Assembly: GCF_900604485.1 (NCBI RefSeq)
Contig: NZ_UWOP01000002.1
Span: 62,001-126,000, forward strand
Source of the DNA: Enterococcus mediterraneensis
Lineage (GTDB): Bacteria; Bacillota; Bacilli; Lactobacillales; Enterococcaceae
Length of the DNA stretch: 64,000 bases
Reading direction: 5' to 3'
The position numbers and the translations under genes were made by a program. Under the pieces are notes generated by a model, which saw nothing but the letters and a program-made list of their open reading frames with translations, had not been told where the DNA came from and searched no databases. This document shows, piece after piece, positions 42,795 through 52,580 of the stretch. Position 1 is the first letter of the stretch, and every line of letters starts with the position of its first letter.

Positions 42795-43394
42795 TTATTC
42801 CCCCGGTTTTAATTGTGTAGATGCAAATAAAGCTTTGACAATGATCGGTGTAATAACGGCGGCTGCGATTACTTCTGGAATCCCATTGGTTACAACAAGC
42901 GCGCTTAGAGTTGTAAATAAGGCGGAAGTATCCACGCCGTAAGTTTTCGCTACCAGATTAGTATAGAGAAGTCCCATCAATCCCAACACTAAGACCGTGT
43001 TGGTCAAAGTTCCGAAAATCGCAGCAATCACTGAAGAAAATACAACCTTTTTAGACTTGCGATATAGCCATTGGAATAAGAATCCTGACACTAAACCGAC
43101 AAGGACTCTGGGAACGACTGAGATGATCGGATTTGTGAAGACTGCGATATCTAAAGGCGTAGACGGAGAAGTAAACGCGCGAATGATCGTAAAAATCCCC
43201 CACATCAGTCCGATGAACATCCCATCTTTCATGCCTAGTGTAATTGCGGCAACAATGACAGTGATATGGATGATGGTGACACTTACTATCCCTAAAGGAA
43301 TATAGCCAAAAAACGGAATCATGGCTTGAACAATAATAATCGCAGTTAAAATTGCCCGAATCGTTAAACGATAGGTTTTATTTTTTGTATTCAT
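42795..43394 (-). CDS. ECF transporter S component (possibly pantothenate type)
   Basis: A 199-residue membrane protein with about six hydrophobic segments, the substrate-binding subunit of an energy-coupling-factor vitamin importer. Segments such as IPLGIVSVTIIHITVIVAAI and TNPIISVVPRVLVGL recall PanT-like S components. I chose the ATG at 43394, which has AAAAGGAG upstream; the longer frame has none. The shared EcfAA'T module is not in the window. A cobalamin type (CbrT) cannot be excluded given nrdJ. Confidence 0.72.
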   Translation of the reverse strand: MNTKNKTYRLTIRAILTAIIIVQAMIPFFGYIPLGIVSVTIIHITVIVAAITLGMKDGMFIGLMWGIFTIIRAFTSPSTPLDIAVFTNPIISVVPRVLVGLVSGFLFQWLYRKSKKVVFSSVIAAIFGTLTNTVLVLGLMGLLYTNLVAKTYGVDTSALFTTLSALVVTNGIPEVIAAAVITPIIVKALFASTQLKPGE

Positions 43395-43529
43395 ATAAGA
43401 AGCTCCTTTTAATGACCTATTTATTAAATTTATATTATTATACTGCATACGTAATGAGAATGTCTTCAATAAGAACAAATTGTTTCTCAATACCAAAATA
43501 CCGTTGCTTGGAAGTAAATATTTTATAAA

Positions 43530-43560
43530 ACAAATGCCTCCAAAATTTTGGAGGCATTGT
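43530..43560 (-). terminator. Terminator of the MFS exporter gene
   Basis: ATGCCTCCAAAA and TTTTGGAGGCAT form a perfect stem with T-rich tail on the minus strand. Confidence 0.75.
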
Positions 43561-43561
43561 T

Positions 43562-44860
43562 TCAGTCTTGATTGTCTACAGAAGTATCGCTTTTTGCGGC
43601 ACGTTTTTCTGCCAATTTTTGATTCAATTCCTTGTCATAATTGCGCGCAGCTGGTGTCAAGAAAGTAATCACACCACAAATCAATGTCCCTACGCCGGCA
43701 AGGATAAAAATCTTTTCTACACCTATTTTATCCGCCAAAGGACCTGCAAAAATCAAGCCCACAGGTCCGGTGATACTCATCAATGAATTCAAAACACCCA
43801 TGATTCGTCCCAAATATTTTGGCTCAAAGCTTTGTTGGATCATCGCCATCAATAATGTATTGAAAAACGGTGTAGCGAGCCCGGCAAAAATATTCAGAAT
43901 CACGAAATAAACAAATCCACGATTAGTTCCCGGTAAAAAGCCGCTGAGACCGATAGTGATCCCAATCACTGTATATGCAGCGAATATCGGCTTCATTCGA
44001 TCGCTCCATTTACCAAAGATCCCGATGATTGCTCCCCCTGCCAACATCCCTACCGAATAAACAACTTCAATCAAACCGGCTTGTCCCACAGTTCCATTAA
44101 AATAATCCATTGTCATCAACGGATAAAGACTAGCGGCCGGCATGAATATCAATGTAAACACCGCACCGATGATCGTAATGTACCATAATCCTTTATTTTC
44201 AACGAGCTTTTTCAAACCAAATTTTGAATCTGCTAAAAGATGGATGCTTTCTCCTTCTGAAACGACATGAGGAATCGTCACCAGCGCTAACATCCCTACT
44301 CCCAAAATTGCTCCTAATACATCTGTCAAAATCAAGAAATTCATTGGAATGACAGAAAATAAAAATGCTCCTAACGCCGGTGCGATAATAAAGTTAGCCG
44401 ATTGTACCGCGCCTAGCTGACCATTGACTTTTGTTAGTTCTTTTTCTGGAACCATCGTTGGCAAGATTGACTGGATCGTCGGCATTTGAAATGTCTGCGC
44501 AACGGAACGCACAAAAAGCGAAACAAAAACCAGCCACAGAGGAAATTCTGATGCAAGCGTCCCTGCGATCGATAAGACAATCGCAAAGATCGCGACAACG
44601 ACATCCGTTACGATCAAAAGAACTTTTTTATTCCATCGATCGATCAATGGTCCTACAAAGGGTCCTAAGACTACCATTGGAATCATGCCTAGCAGTGTCG
44701 CAAAACTTAAGATCGTCGCAGAGCCTGTTGCTCTAGTCAAATACCAAATGATCGCATACTGCACCACCATGCTAGTGATCCCCGAAAGAAATTGACCTGC
44801 CAGAAAAAGATAAAAATTCTTGCGCCATTTATTTAAATTGAAAGATTGCGAGTCAGTCAT
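43562..44860 (-). CDS. MFS exporter, macrolide-efflux (Mef) like
   Basis: A 432-residue permease with 12 predicted helices. The start MTDSQSFNLNKWRKNFYLFLAG is followed by GPLIDRWNKKVLLIV, the MFS loop-2 motif in Mef-like form, and the C-terminal tail is charged (KLAEKRAAKSD). It resembles MefA/YfiS-type drug exporters, but resistance is not implied by sequence alone. ATG 44860 follows a GGGGTG site; the upstream extension is rejected. Confidence 0.78.
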   Translation of the reverse strand: MTDSQSFNLNKWRKNFYLFLAGQFLSGITSMVVQYAIIWYLTRATGSATILSFATLLGMIPMVVLGPFVGPLIDRWNKKVLLIVTDVVVAIFAIVLSIAGTLASEFPLWLVFVSLFVRSVAQTFQMPTIQSILPTMVPEKELTKVNGQLGAVQSANFIIAPALGAFLFSVIPMNFLILTDVLGAILGVGMLALVTIPHVVSEGESIHLLADSKFGLKKLVENKGLWYITIIGAVFTLIFMPAASLYPLMTMDYFNGTVGQAGLIEVVYSVGMLAGGAIIGIFGKWSDRMKPIFAAYTVIGITIGLSGFLPGTNRGFVYFVILNIFAGLATPFFNTLLMAMIQQSFEPKYLGRIMGVLNSLMSITGPVGLIFAGPLADKIGVEKIFILAGVGTLICGVITFLTPAARNYDKELNQKLAEKRAAKSDTSVDNQD

Positions 44861-45444
44861 AACAATAACACCCCTACCTGTAAAATACGTATTCCTAAAT
44901 TCCCAAACAAACAATTATCTCTTATCGATCATGATGGCACGCAACTTTCTTTCGTCATTGTTCGTTGATTTTATCGTAATTTTAAAGAAGGAACAAGCAA
45001 AAAGGCAGTCTCTTTTGTAATTTTATTGCTCTTTTTATTCTATCGATCTGCTGGTAAAAATAAGCACTAACCTTTCTTTTTTTAGCTTTAAAAAACTATC
45101 TCTGATTTGATTTTCCCTTACTTTCTAGAACAAAATATATAAACCATTCAACAAAGAATGCTGTGATTTTGATTCTATATATAATAATCATAGATACGTC
45201 AGAATCGAGGGATTAAGATGAAGCAGTCAAAATACGTAAAGCCTCTGATGACTTTTTCCTTTTATTAATAAAATACAATAATTCTCTTTAAATTCTGGCA
45301 GTTTACAGGTACAAGCTGATAATAAAGCATCTCCCACAGTTTTTCTTCTTTTGAAACTCAACAGAAAAGCTGGCTTTAAGTATTTTTATCAGTGCCATGT
45401 TATAATTATCTCTGTAACATAACAATAGTTTAGGAGGGAGCAGG
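44861..45444. other. Intergenic region with only a short frame
   Basis: No full gene. A 17-codon frame at 45218 (MKQSKYVKPLMTFSFY, GAGGGA upstream) looks like the cut-off start of a lost gene. An extended -10 TGTTATAAT lies near 45397-45405, just upstream of the VOC gene. Confidence 0.4.
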
Positions 45445-45837
45445 ATGAAACAGGCATTTCCGTTTTTGACATATAGCGGTCAGGCTGAAGCGGCAATCAA
45501 TCTTTACCATACAGCTTTTCCTAGTTCTCAGATTACTAAGTTGAATCGTTATGGAGCGGCCAGCAAGGATGAATCAAATTTGATCCTTGAAGGTGAATTA
45601 CAGTTAGGCAATATTACACTTGGATTTTTAGATATGACAAAGGACTCTCCCGCCCCAACTCCTACTTGGGCATCTTCTATTTTGATTGAAGTTGATGATC
45701 AGGCAGAGTTTGACCAAGCTTTCAACACGTTAAAAGAAGGCGGCACCGTAATCATGCACGAAAAAAATTTCGATAAGTATACAGAGATCTGTTGGGTTAC
45801 TGATAAATATGGTTTTACTTGGCAGCTGCTTTTTTGA
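45445..45837 (+). CDS. VOC superfamily protein, PhnB-like
   Basis: A 130-residue protein of the vicinal-oxygen-chelate/glyoxalase fold, PhnB-like subgroup (MKQAFPFLTYSGQAEAAINLYHTAF at the start, FDMTKD-like LDMTKDSP, DKYGFTWQLLF at the end). These proteins are of uncertain substrate, often annotated as 3-demethylubiquinone methyltransferase-like, though no methyltransferase domain is present. A GGAGGGAG site precedes the ATG. Monocistronic with terminator. Confidence 0.78.
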   Translation: MKQAFPFLTYSGQAEAAINLYHTAFPSSQITKLNRYGAASKDESNLILEGELQLGNITLGFLDMTKDSPAPTPTWASSILIEVDDQAEFDQAFNTLKEGGTVIMHEKNFDKYTEICWVTDKYGFTWQLLF

Positions 45838-45852
45838 TAGTATAAACGACTA

Positions 45853-45902
45853 AAAAACGGTATTTGTTCTCTCCGTAAGTTGAGAGATAAATGCCGTTTT
45901 TA
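45853..45902 (+). terminator. Rho-independent terminator
   Basis: AAAACGGTATTT pairs with AAATGCCGTTTT (one mismatch) with an inner CTCTC/GAGAG stem; T residues follow. Confidence 0.8.
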
Positions 45903-46431
45903 TTATGTTGCAATGGTTTTTACAAGTCATATATCGACCATTTCAAAACAGCCCTCACAAGATCATCGCTTAGTTCATTGATCCTCTAACTAATTTTGAT
46001 AAATTGCTGGCATAAACTGATTGGAAAGCACATAGAAATCACTCATCTGACTTTGGAGTTTTTTCAATCAGCAAAAAACTTTTCGTTTGTCTGATCAATT
46101 GCTTTTAAGGTAGTTAAAAAAAAACGCAGAATCAAGATAAATTATTTCAAATAAATCCTTTGATTAAAAAATGAAAAAGAATTATAAACAAGCCGCAAAG
46201 AAATCGGTTTTGCTAATTATGAACATCTTTAGTTATAAAAAAGAAAAACAATGTAAGATGGTCTGAAATCCATACTCATTTTTGTTAGTATGTATAGCAG
46301 CAAGCAGAGTGATACAAGGATTCATTTAACACCAAATTGGACAAATTCTAACTATATCAAGTAAAAGTATGAAAATTTATTACAACCTAATTGCCTTTTA
46401 CCTGCTATAATTTAGCAAAGGAGGAGTTAAG
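45903..46431. other. Intergenic region with possible minus-strand gene remnant
   Basis: Mostly AT-rich. On the minus strand near 46000-46060 a frame reads MSDFYVLSNQFMPAIYQN before a stop, which looks like the tail of a lost gene. No ribosome site or family. Confidence 0.3.
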
Positions 46432-47229
46432 GTGGAAAGTATTTTACGGGAAAAACTAGCTTCTAAAGAAATTGTTTTTTCTGATCAAGAAGTATCTTGG
46501 TTGGTGGAAAACATTGGGAATCCTAAAGCTGAAATTCGTGATAAACTGGTTTATTTATTACTTGTTCGTGGACTTTCAGAAAATTTAATGACAAAAGATC
46601 AATATCGATTTTTAGTGAAGCAAACAATTGATAATGAATTGTTATTTTACCATATCCATCGAGGTTTACCGGCCACACTGACCAGAACATTCACTGCTTT
46701 GCTTATTTGTGTTTTAGTTTATGTCGATGGAAAAAAGGACTCTGGTTACTATGGGCTTTTGACTGAATCAGAACGAGATTATTATTTTCACTCAGCCATT
46801 AAGTATTTAGAATTAGAACAAGATTTTACTGGTTACTCCGATAATTATGGTTGGGTACATGCTTTTGCCCACGGTGCAGATTTGTTACTTTATTGTATGC
46901 TGCATGAAAAATTCCCAGACAATTTAAAATCAAAAGCGCTAGAAGTGATTTCTGGTGTTTTCAAAAGGTTGCCTGAAGCTTTTGTAGATGAAGAAGAACG
47001 CAGATTAGCAACTGTTATCTATGAAAATATCTTAGCTGGTCACTTAAAATCTGAAACCGTGGCGACGTGGATTAACCAACAAAATTTTCCTTTGCATGAG
47101 AGGATTGATTTTAGCCGACTAGCAACGTTTAAAAATTTCTTAGCAGCTATCTATTTCCATTTGTTACCTACTGACAAATTAGAAGGTCCTTTAAAGAATA
47201 GTTTGTTGAACTATCTGAAAGATTATTAA
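46432..47229 (+). CDS. DUF2785 family protein
   Basis: A 265-residue soluble helical protein. The segment DNYGWVHAFAHGADLLLY (about 143-160) matches the conserved core of DUF2785; the rest is helical repeat-like. Start is GTG at 46432, with AAAGGAGGAG upstream. Function unknown; homologues occur beside resistance or stress genes in other Gram-positives. Stands alone with its own terminator. Confidence 0.75.
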   Translation: MESILREKLASKEIVFSDQEVSWLVENIGNPKAEIRDKLVYLLLVRGLSENLMTKDQYRFLVKQTIDNELLFYHIHRGLPATLTRTFTALLICVLVYVDGKKDSGYYGLLTESERDYYFHSAIKYLELEQDFTGYSDNYGWVHAFAHGADLLLYCMLHEKFPDNLKSKALEVISGVFKRLPEAFVDEEERRLATVIYENILAGHLKSETVATWINQQNFPLHERIDFSRLATFKNFLAAIYFHLLPTDKLEGPLKNSLLNYLKDY

Positions 47230-47270
47230 CCGCTCACTAGTTCAATTCAAATAATCCAATTAGAACAAAC

Positions 47271-47304
47271 AGCCCGTCGATCCTGCGATTGACGGGCTTT
47301 CTTT
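47271..47304 (+). terminator. Rho-independent terminator
   Basis: AGCCCGTC and GACGGGCT pair perfectly, with inner GAT/ATT pairing, and a T-rich tail follows. It resembles the terminator at 811-848. Confidence 0.75.
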
Positions 47305-47521
47305 CACTTTTTGCGAAGTTTTCCCCTTTTCAGTGACGCAGTGGATACTCCCACTGTGGCGGACTGTATGCCTTAGTATTGATATGAACGACGGGTCTTA
47401 TTAGGACGATCAGCTTTCTGCTTTTTAGGTATTCAACGCCTCTACTTCCGCTACTGCCAATGATTAAGTTATATACACTGAGCACAGATATACATATGAT
47501 TCTGATTCGAAATGAACAAAA

Positions 47522-47659
47522 TCAAGTCTCTTTTTCTGCAATGATATCCAAAAGCTTCGTAATGAGGCAATATCATTCACCTTCTCTTTGGATCGTATAG
47601 ATAATGAATATCCTCTTGATGTCAAACAAACTGAAGTTCCAAGATTCGCTTTCTTTGTA
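47522..47659 (-). pseudogene. Partial copy of the double-HTH MerR gene
   Basis: Read on the minus strand this stretch aligns base by base with part of the gene at 48529-49245: the coding for KESGFRIFSLSDIRRVF to RTIQR, then, after a deletion near 47575, the coding for the IASLQKPLDVVGEKK tail. It has stops and no start, so it is a remnant. It begins exactly at the stop codon of the kinase gene. Confidence 0.7.
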
Positions 47660-48412
47660 TCATCCAGGAGCGAGCAGTTCTTCGTTTTCTTTTAAAAACT
47701 TTATATCGTTTTTATATTTTTCTATATGCCCATCTGCAATATTGACTTGAAAATTCTTTTCACCACTTTGAGCTTCTTTCTCCATAAATTCAATCAAATA
47801 GTCCAACCTTTTAACCAAACAAGGAACTATTAAGGAATACTCGCTTTTTGAAAGTCCATAAGCCTCCAAAAACAGTCTTAACCTTACCTGCATCTCAGTA
47901 GTGACTTCTGTTGTATCATCAAAATATAACGGAACCCATCGATATGCTCCGTAAACGACATCCCACAATCTAGTCCCAGGCATCACGGTATCAAAATCAA
48001 TTATTCCAGTTGCTATTCCATCAATTGTCGTGACGTTGTAAGGGGCAAAGTCTCCATGACACATCACCTCGTGGGGCATATCATAAGTTAACATCCATTT
48101 TTCTTGACCGCTTAATGATTTTAGAAAATCGGCTCCTTTATCATGAAAGTCTCTCAGTAACTTCCCCGCAGATATAATTGATTTATGAGTTAAAAGTTTA
48201 GCTGGCAATGGATAACTGTAAACCTCTCCCGGTACGTAAGAGAGAATTTCGTTCCCATCCTGATCAAAGCCTAATGGTTCGGGTACATATGTAACATTCT
48301 TATCTCTTAAATATCTTAAAAAATTCTGGATATCAATAGACCATGGTTTTTGTGGTCGTATAACTTTTTTATCTTTTATCTTTATTTCCGGTCTGCCTAT
48401 ATTCCTTTCCAT
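47660..48412 (-). CDS. Aminoglycoside phosphotransferase-family kinase
   Basis: A 250-residue protein with the APH-type catalytic signature VMCHGDFAPYNV (about 117-128) and the metal-binding GIIDFD (about 137-142). N-terminal nucleotide-binding features are weak. The family phosphorylates aminoglycosides, but also choline, homoserine and other small molecules, so resistance should not be assumed. GGAGGAG precedes the ATG. It follows the double-HTH MerR gene in the same direction and may be its target. Confidence 0.75.
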   Translation of the reverse strand: MERNIGRPEIKIKDKKVIRPQKPWSIDIQNFLRYLRDKNVTYVPEPLGFDQDGNEILSYVPGEVYSYPLPAKLLTHKSIISAGKLLRDFHDKGADFLKSLSGQEKWMLTYDMPHEVMCHGDFAPYNVTTIDGIATGIIDFDTVMPGTRLWDVVYGAYRWVPLYFDDTTEVTTEMQVRLRLFLEAYGLSKSEYSLIVPCLVKRLDYLIEFMEKEAQSGEKNFQVNIADGHIEKYKNDIKFLKENEELLAPG

Positions 48413-48528
48413 GACAATTCCTCCTCCGTATTGTCAGTTTCTTAAAACATAAATACAGCTGCCCCATTCATTTTCCATGATACACATTTTCTTAATGATA
48501 CCCAACATTCGTGTATTGCAAGCTCCAT

Positions 48529-49245
48529 TCATGATACTCCCGGCTTCTTTTCTCCCACAACATCCAAGGGTTTCTGCAATGACGCGATACCTCGAATCTG
48601 CTCTACTAGCAAGTGATCGATATATTGAAGAGATTGTAGAGCCATCTCTTTGGTGCGCAGGATATCATTTTTATCAATATCTTCCAACACCTCACGAACG
48701 ATATCCAACGAAAATACCGCTCTTTGGATTGTACGGATAATAAATACCCTCCTGATATCAGACAGGCTGAAGATACGGAAGCCGCTTTCTTTATGCCGAC
48801 TAGGCTCGATCAATCCCTCCCTTTCCCAATGACGAATAGCTGAAGCTGATACGTTCGCTTCTTTTGCCACCTCTCCAATCGTGAAAGATTTTTTTGAGTA
48901 ATATTTCATATCAGGAAGATCTGTTAAATCTTTAGAATCAAGGATAGCCAAGGTTTTATAGACGATTTCTTTTTCAGTGTGGAGATCGACTTGGGCTTTG
49001 TTGATTAGCCACAAAGCATCATGGATATCTCCACTTATGATTTTTGGCATAACTCTTTTGACCAGGTCCATCCCAAATCCCGTATTTAATGCACGGATAC
49101 ATTGAAAATACGCTTCATGCTCTTTTGAATAGATACGATATCCATTTTCAGCTCGCTCAACTTTTGGAACGATTTCCCATGCTTCGTAATGTCGCAATGC
49201 GCTTGTGCTTATATTCAACTTTTTCGCTATCTCGATGCCTTTCAT
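48529..49245 (-). CDS. MerR-family regulator with two HTH domains
   Basis: A 238-residue protein with two MerR-type DNA-binding domains: the first at about 1-70 (KKLNISTSALRHYEAWEIVP) and the second at about 122-190 (IGEVAKEANVSASAIRHWER, followed by DIRRVFIIRTIQ). Such two-headed MerR proteins occur in Gram-positive resistance loci. I chose ATG 49245, preceded by GAGGTG; the GTG at 49254 is part of that site. It is divergent from a VOC gene and upstream of the kinase gene. Confidence 0.82.
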   Translation of the reverse strand: MKGIEIAKKLNISTSALRHYEAWEIVPKVERAENGYRIYSKEHEAYFQCIRALNTGFGMDLVKRVMPKIISGDIHDALWLINKAQVDLHTEKEIVYKTLAILDSKDLTDLPDMKYYSKKSFTIGEVAKEANVSASAIRHWEREGLIEPSRHKESGFRIFSLSDIRRVFIIRTIQRAVFSLDIVREVLEDIDKNDILRTKEMALQSLQYIDHLLVEQIRGIASLQKPLDVVGEKKPGVS

Positions 49246-49426
49246 TATCCACACCTCTTTTCTTTACAAATAAACATTAAAGTTCATGACGGCTTTTTTT
49301 ATACTAACTTTGTTTTAACTATGTCTATAGTAACAAAACCTTATCATTTGCACTAATATTATATGATTAAAGAGTAAGGTGGATTTTGGCACTTTACAAA
49401 TACCTAACTCAAAGGAGAGCTTATCT

Positions 49427-49849
49427 ATGAAAAAACAACAAGAAAAACAAACGGTCGTCCCTTATTTTATGGTTCTAAACGCGTCACAATTTATCGAATT
49501 TACTGAAAAAACGTTTCAGTCTGAAGTATTGAAGATCAATAAATTGGAAGGTACGGAAGGCATTATTCACGCTGAAATGAAAATCGGCAACAGCATTGTT
49601 TATTTTGCGGATACTTCCGCAGATGGCAGCTGCGGTCCTGGTGTATGCGGAGAATTAAAAAATGATGGACTGATTCCAGTTCAGATGTATGTTTATGTCG
49701 AAGATGCGATCGAAACGTACCAAAAAGCAGTGGCAGCCGGCGCAATGTCTGTAATGGAACCAACAGAAGAGATGGGATCTATGGGTGGTTTTGCGGATCC
49801 CTTAGGCAATCTTTGGTGGGTTCAATCAAAGGATCGCTCAGAAAAGTGA
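49427..49849 (+). CDS. VOC superfamily protein, PhnB-like
   Basis: A 140-residue glyoxalase-fold protein (VVPYFMVLNASQFIEFTEK at the start, GGFADPLGNLWWV near the end). ATG 49427 follows AAAGGAGA; the longer frame lacks support. Divergent from the double-HTH MerR gene, so it may be regulated by it. A Cys-rich DGSCGPGVCG loop is unusual for the family. Confidence 0.78.
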   Translation: MKKQQEKQTVVPYFMVLNASQFIEFTEKTFQSEVLKINKLEGTEGIIHAEMKIGNSIVYFADTSADGSCGPGVCGELKNDGLIPVQMYVYVEDAIETYQKAVAAGAMSVMEPTEEMGSMGGFADPLGNLWWVQSKDRSEK

Positions 49850-49865
49850 TAGTATTTGGCACCAA

Positions 49866-49906
49866 AAACGGGCACTATAATTTTTAGAAATTGTAGTGCC
49901 CGCTTT
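49866..49906 (+). terminator. Rho-independent terminator
   Basis: CGGGCACTATAATT pairs with AATTGTAGTGCCCG (one G-U), a very strong stem after the VOC gene. Confidence 0.8.
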
Positions 49907-50196
49907 ACGTTAATAGATACCTGTTTCTTACTCAAAAAAGACAACCTGAAAGTATGCTGACAATCAGGTTATCTGAAATTTTTTTCACAGTTTGTTTCGC
50001 TATTCATAATATACATACTAATTCTTCTACTTGTTAATTATGATTATCTTACGTTCCTAGTATACTAAATTTTCTTTTGAAAAAATTCATCGCTCATTTC
50101 TATCAATTGTACCGGAAGATCCAATCTTGTGGGGTTCAACGAAAACAAAATGCTTACAACATTAGCACCCTCACTAAAATAGTAGATATTCTTCTT
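49907..50196. other. Intergenic region with one more hairpin
   Basis: AACCTGA and TCAGGTT (49944-49977) with a T-run form a second hairpin, which could end the ABC ATPase transcript or nothing. No gene seen. Confidence 0.35.
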
Positions 50197-50976
50197 TTAT
50201 CTAGGAATAACCATCAAACGTTCTTCGCTCATCGTATGGATAGCAATTGGTCGTTGATAAAAATCATTCAATGTAGCTTCATTTAGTAATTCTTTACGGA
50301 GTCCTTGTTTATAAATCTGGCCATTTCGGATCATTAACAGATGATTGATAAATGGTAAAATTTCCTCTGTATGATGGGTCACATACAATAAACTTGGCGC
50401 ATCTATCTCTTGTTTCATTCTTTTGATGCGCGCCAATAGATCTTCTTTTGCAAATAGATCCAATCCATTACATGGTTCATCTAAAATCAATAATTCTGGT
50501 TTAGCCATCAATGCACGTGCAATCAGCACGATTTGTTTCTCTCCTTGAGACAAGACCTTAAATGCTTTGCCAATTAGTTTTTCAGCTCCAAGTGAACGTA
50601 AAAGCTGTTTAGCTTCTGCTAGATCGCCTTCTGAATATGTTTGATAGATTCCGATACTGGCAAATTTTCCTGATAAAACAATGTATTCAGACCGTTCTTC
50701 TCGATGGATGCGTTCTTGTAATGACTGGCTCACCCATCCGATTCGTTTCGTCAAATCAGGGATTGACGTTTCCCCAAATAATTCTCCCAAGACAGTTAGC
50801 TTTCCCTCAGAGGGCCACAAATTACCTGATATCATGTTCAACATCAAACTCTTTCCAGCACCATTTAACCCCAGTATTGCCCAATCTTCACCAGATTTGA
50901 CGTGCCAATTGATATCTTGTAAGAGGACGTTTTGTTCGCGAATAAGTTTTACGTGGTCAAAATTTAAAATTTCCAT
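50197..50976 (-). CDS. Stand-alone ABC transporter ATPase
   Basis: A 259-residue ATPase with Walker A LGLNGAGKSLML (about 35-46), signature KVLSQGEKQIVLIARAL (about 139-155) and Walker B LLILDEPCNGLD. The sequence resembles the ModF/YlmA-like group of orphan ABC ATPases. No membrane subunit or binding protein is adjacent, so its transport role is uncertain. It starts with a proper ATG and ribosome site. Confidence 0.8.
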   Translation of the reverse strand: MEILNFDHVKLIREQNVLLQDINWHVKSGEDWAILGLNGAGKSLMLNMISGNLWPSEGKLTVLGELFGETSIPDLTKRIGWVSQSLQERIHREERSEYIVLSGKFASIGIYQTYSEGDLAEAKQLLRSLGAEKLIGKAFKVLSQGEKQIVLIARALMAKPELLILDEPCNGLDLFAKEDLLARIKRMKQEIDAPSLLYVTHHTEEILPFINHLLMIRNGQIYKQGLRKELLNEATLNDFYQRPIAIHTMSEERLMVIPR

Positions 50977-51294
50977 CCTTTTTCTCCCTACTTTCAGCTA
51001 TATTAGCAAATATCTATTACTAATTCTATTTTATAGTGTGCTTGCATACAGATAATAAAAAAACTAAAGATTATCTATCAAGGTGGGCTTTAGCCCATCA
51101 GTACTTTTTCTTATAATCTCGTCGAACTACTCTCACCTTTTGACGCCGGCCAAACAACGCTTGACTGACATTTAGAAGCTCATATAAATCTATACGTTTC
51201 TTTTCGGCTTTTGATTTGACGACTCAAATCTAAAAATGCGGACTTTTGCTTTTTTCAAGCCTTTTTTATATCGAATAAAATATTTTATCTAAAA
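50977..51294. other. Intergenic region, no gene seen
   Basis: It contains a GGTGGGCT/AGCCCATC hairpin near 51081-51098 and the promoter of the ABC ATPase gene. Otherwise featureless. Confidence 0.35.
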
Positions 51295-51336
51295 AAATCC
51301 GCAGCTTGCCTCATTCAAGACAACAACTACGGATTC
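51295..51336 (-). terminator. Terminator of sstT
   Basis: On the minus strand AATCCG pairs with CGGATT across a long loop, with seven T residues following. Confidence 0.65.
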
Positions 51337-51341
51337 TCTTA

Positions 51342-52580
51342 TTATAATTTCGCTTCACGAACTCGTTCGTTGATATCTACGGGTTTTCCCGCCCGCTTCA
51401 AGTCGTAAAATTCAGCGGTGGCGGTAAACAATAGGTCGCTTGCCGAATTCACAGCCGTTTCTACAGAGTCTTGGATCACACCGATCACAAAACCTACGCC
51501 CACCACTTGCATGGCGATATCATTAGGAATATTGAACAAGCTGCAGGCTAATGGAATCAGCAATAAACTTCCGCCAGCGATCCCAGAGGCTCCTGTAGCA
51601 GAGATCCCAGACAGCAAGCACAAAAGAAATGCCAATGTGAATGGTACATGTATACCCAAAGTATAGGCAGTGGCCAATGTCATGATAGAAATCGTCATAG
51701 CAGCTCCCCCACTGTTGGCAGAAGCGCCTAATGGAATCGAAATAGAATAAGATTCCTTGTTCAGCTTCAATCTCTCAGACAACTCCATATTGATAGGAAT
51801 ATTGACCGCTGAACTACGAGTAAAGAACGCTGGGATCCCGCTTTCTTTCATACAATAAAAGGTCAGCGGAAACGGATTTTGTCGCAGCAATACAAAGACC
51901 ATCAATGGATAAACAATATACGCCACAAAAAGCATCGTGCCGACTACTAACAAAATCAGTTTCCCGTATTCAGCCATCCCGCTCAATCCGATATCAGAAA
52001 CGGAACGGAAAACTAAGCCGATGATCCCAAAAGGTGCCAACTCGATCACGATTTGAACAACATTGGAGACAGCTTCAGAAATATCCGTAACGACCTTTTT
52101 AGTCGTTTCACTAAATGCCCGCAAACTTAACCCAATCACACAACTCCAAACTAAAATCGCTAAATAATTGCCTTCTGCTACTGCTTTGACTGGGTTCATC
52201 ACGGCATTCGTCAAAATACCGGTTAAAATCTCCTTCAAATTTTGCGGTGCTTGATATTTAGTCGTCAATTCCGGTAAAACCAATTTGACTGGGAAAAGAT
52301 AGGACGCGACAACAGCTGTTAGAGCAGCAACTAAAGTAGCCGCTAAATAAAGAACGATCACGGTTTTCATATGTGTCTGCTGCCCTTTGGAATGTTTCGC
52401 CAATGAAGCAAGGATCAGTGTAAAAACTAAAACCGGCGCGATACCTTTTAATGCCTCAATGAATAAATCCCCTAAAATCCCGATCGGTTCCCAGGAAGGA
52501 ACAACAACTCCCAAAATCCCACCAATCAAGATCCCAATAATAATTTTTTGTATCAATGACAACCTTTTATAATTCTTCAT
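51342..52580 (-). CDS. sstT: Sodium:serine/threonine symporter
   Basis: A 412-residue DAACS-family transporter. Typical features are GIAPVLVFTLILASL near the start, FFTRSSAVNIPINMEL (about 280-295) and the substrate/sodium-binding SIPLGASANSGGAAMTI (about 307-323). ATG 52580 follows GGGGGAA; the upstream frame lacks a ribosome site. Monocistronic, about 250 bases downstream of the citrate operon terminator. Confidence 0.9.
   Translation of the reverse strand: MKNYKRLSLIQKIIIGILIGGILGVVVPSWEPIGILGDLFIEALKGIAPVLVFTLILASLAKHSKGQQTHMKTVIVLYLAATLVAALTAVVASYLFPVKLVLPELTTKYQAPQNLKEILTGILTNAVMNPVKAVAEGNYLAILVWSCVIGLSLRAFSETTKKVVTDISEAVSNVVQIVIELAPFGIIGLVFRSVSDIGLSGMAEYGKLILLVVGTMLFVAYIVYPLMVFVLLRQNPFPLTFYCMKESGIPAFFTRSSAVNIPINMELSERLKLNKESYSISIPLGASANSGGAAMTISIMTLATAYTLGIHVPFTLAFLLCLLSGISATGASGIAGGSLLLIPLACSLFNIPNDIAMQVVGVGFVIGVIQDSVETAVNSASDLLFTATAEFYDLKRAGKPVDINERVREAKL

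Noticed and set aside
47660-48412. Acquired aminoglycoside resistance gene
   Set aside because: Only the general APH catalytic motifs are present; it does not match a resistance enzyme I can recognise, so I call only the family.
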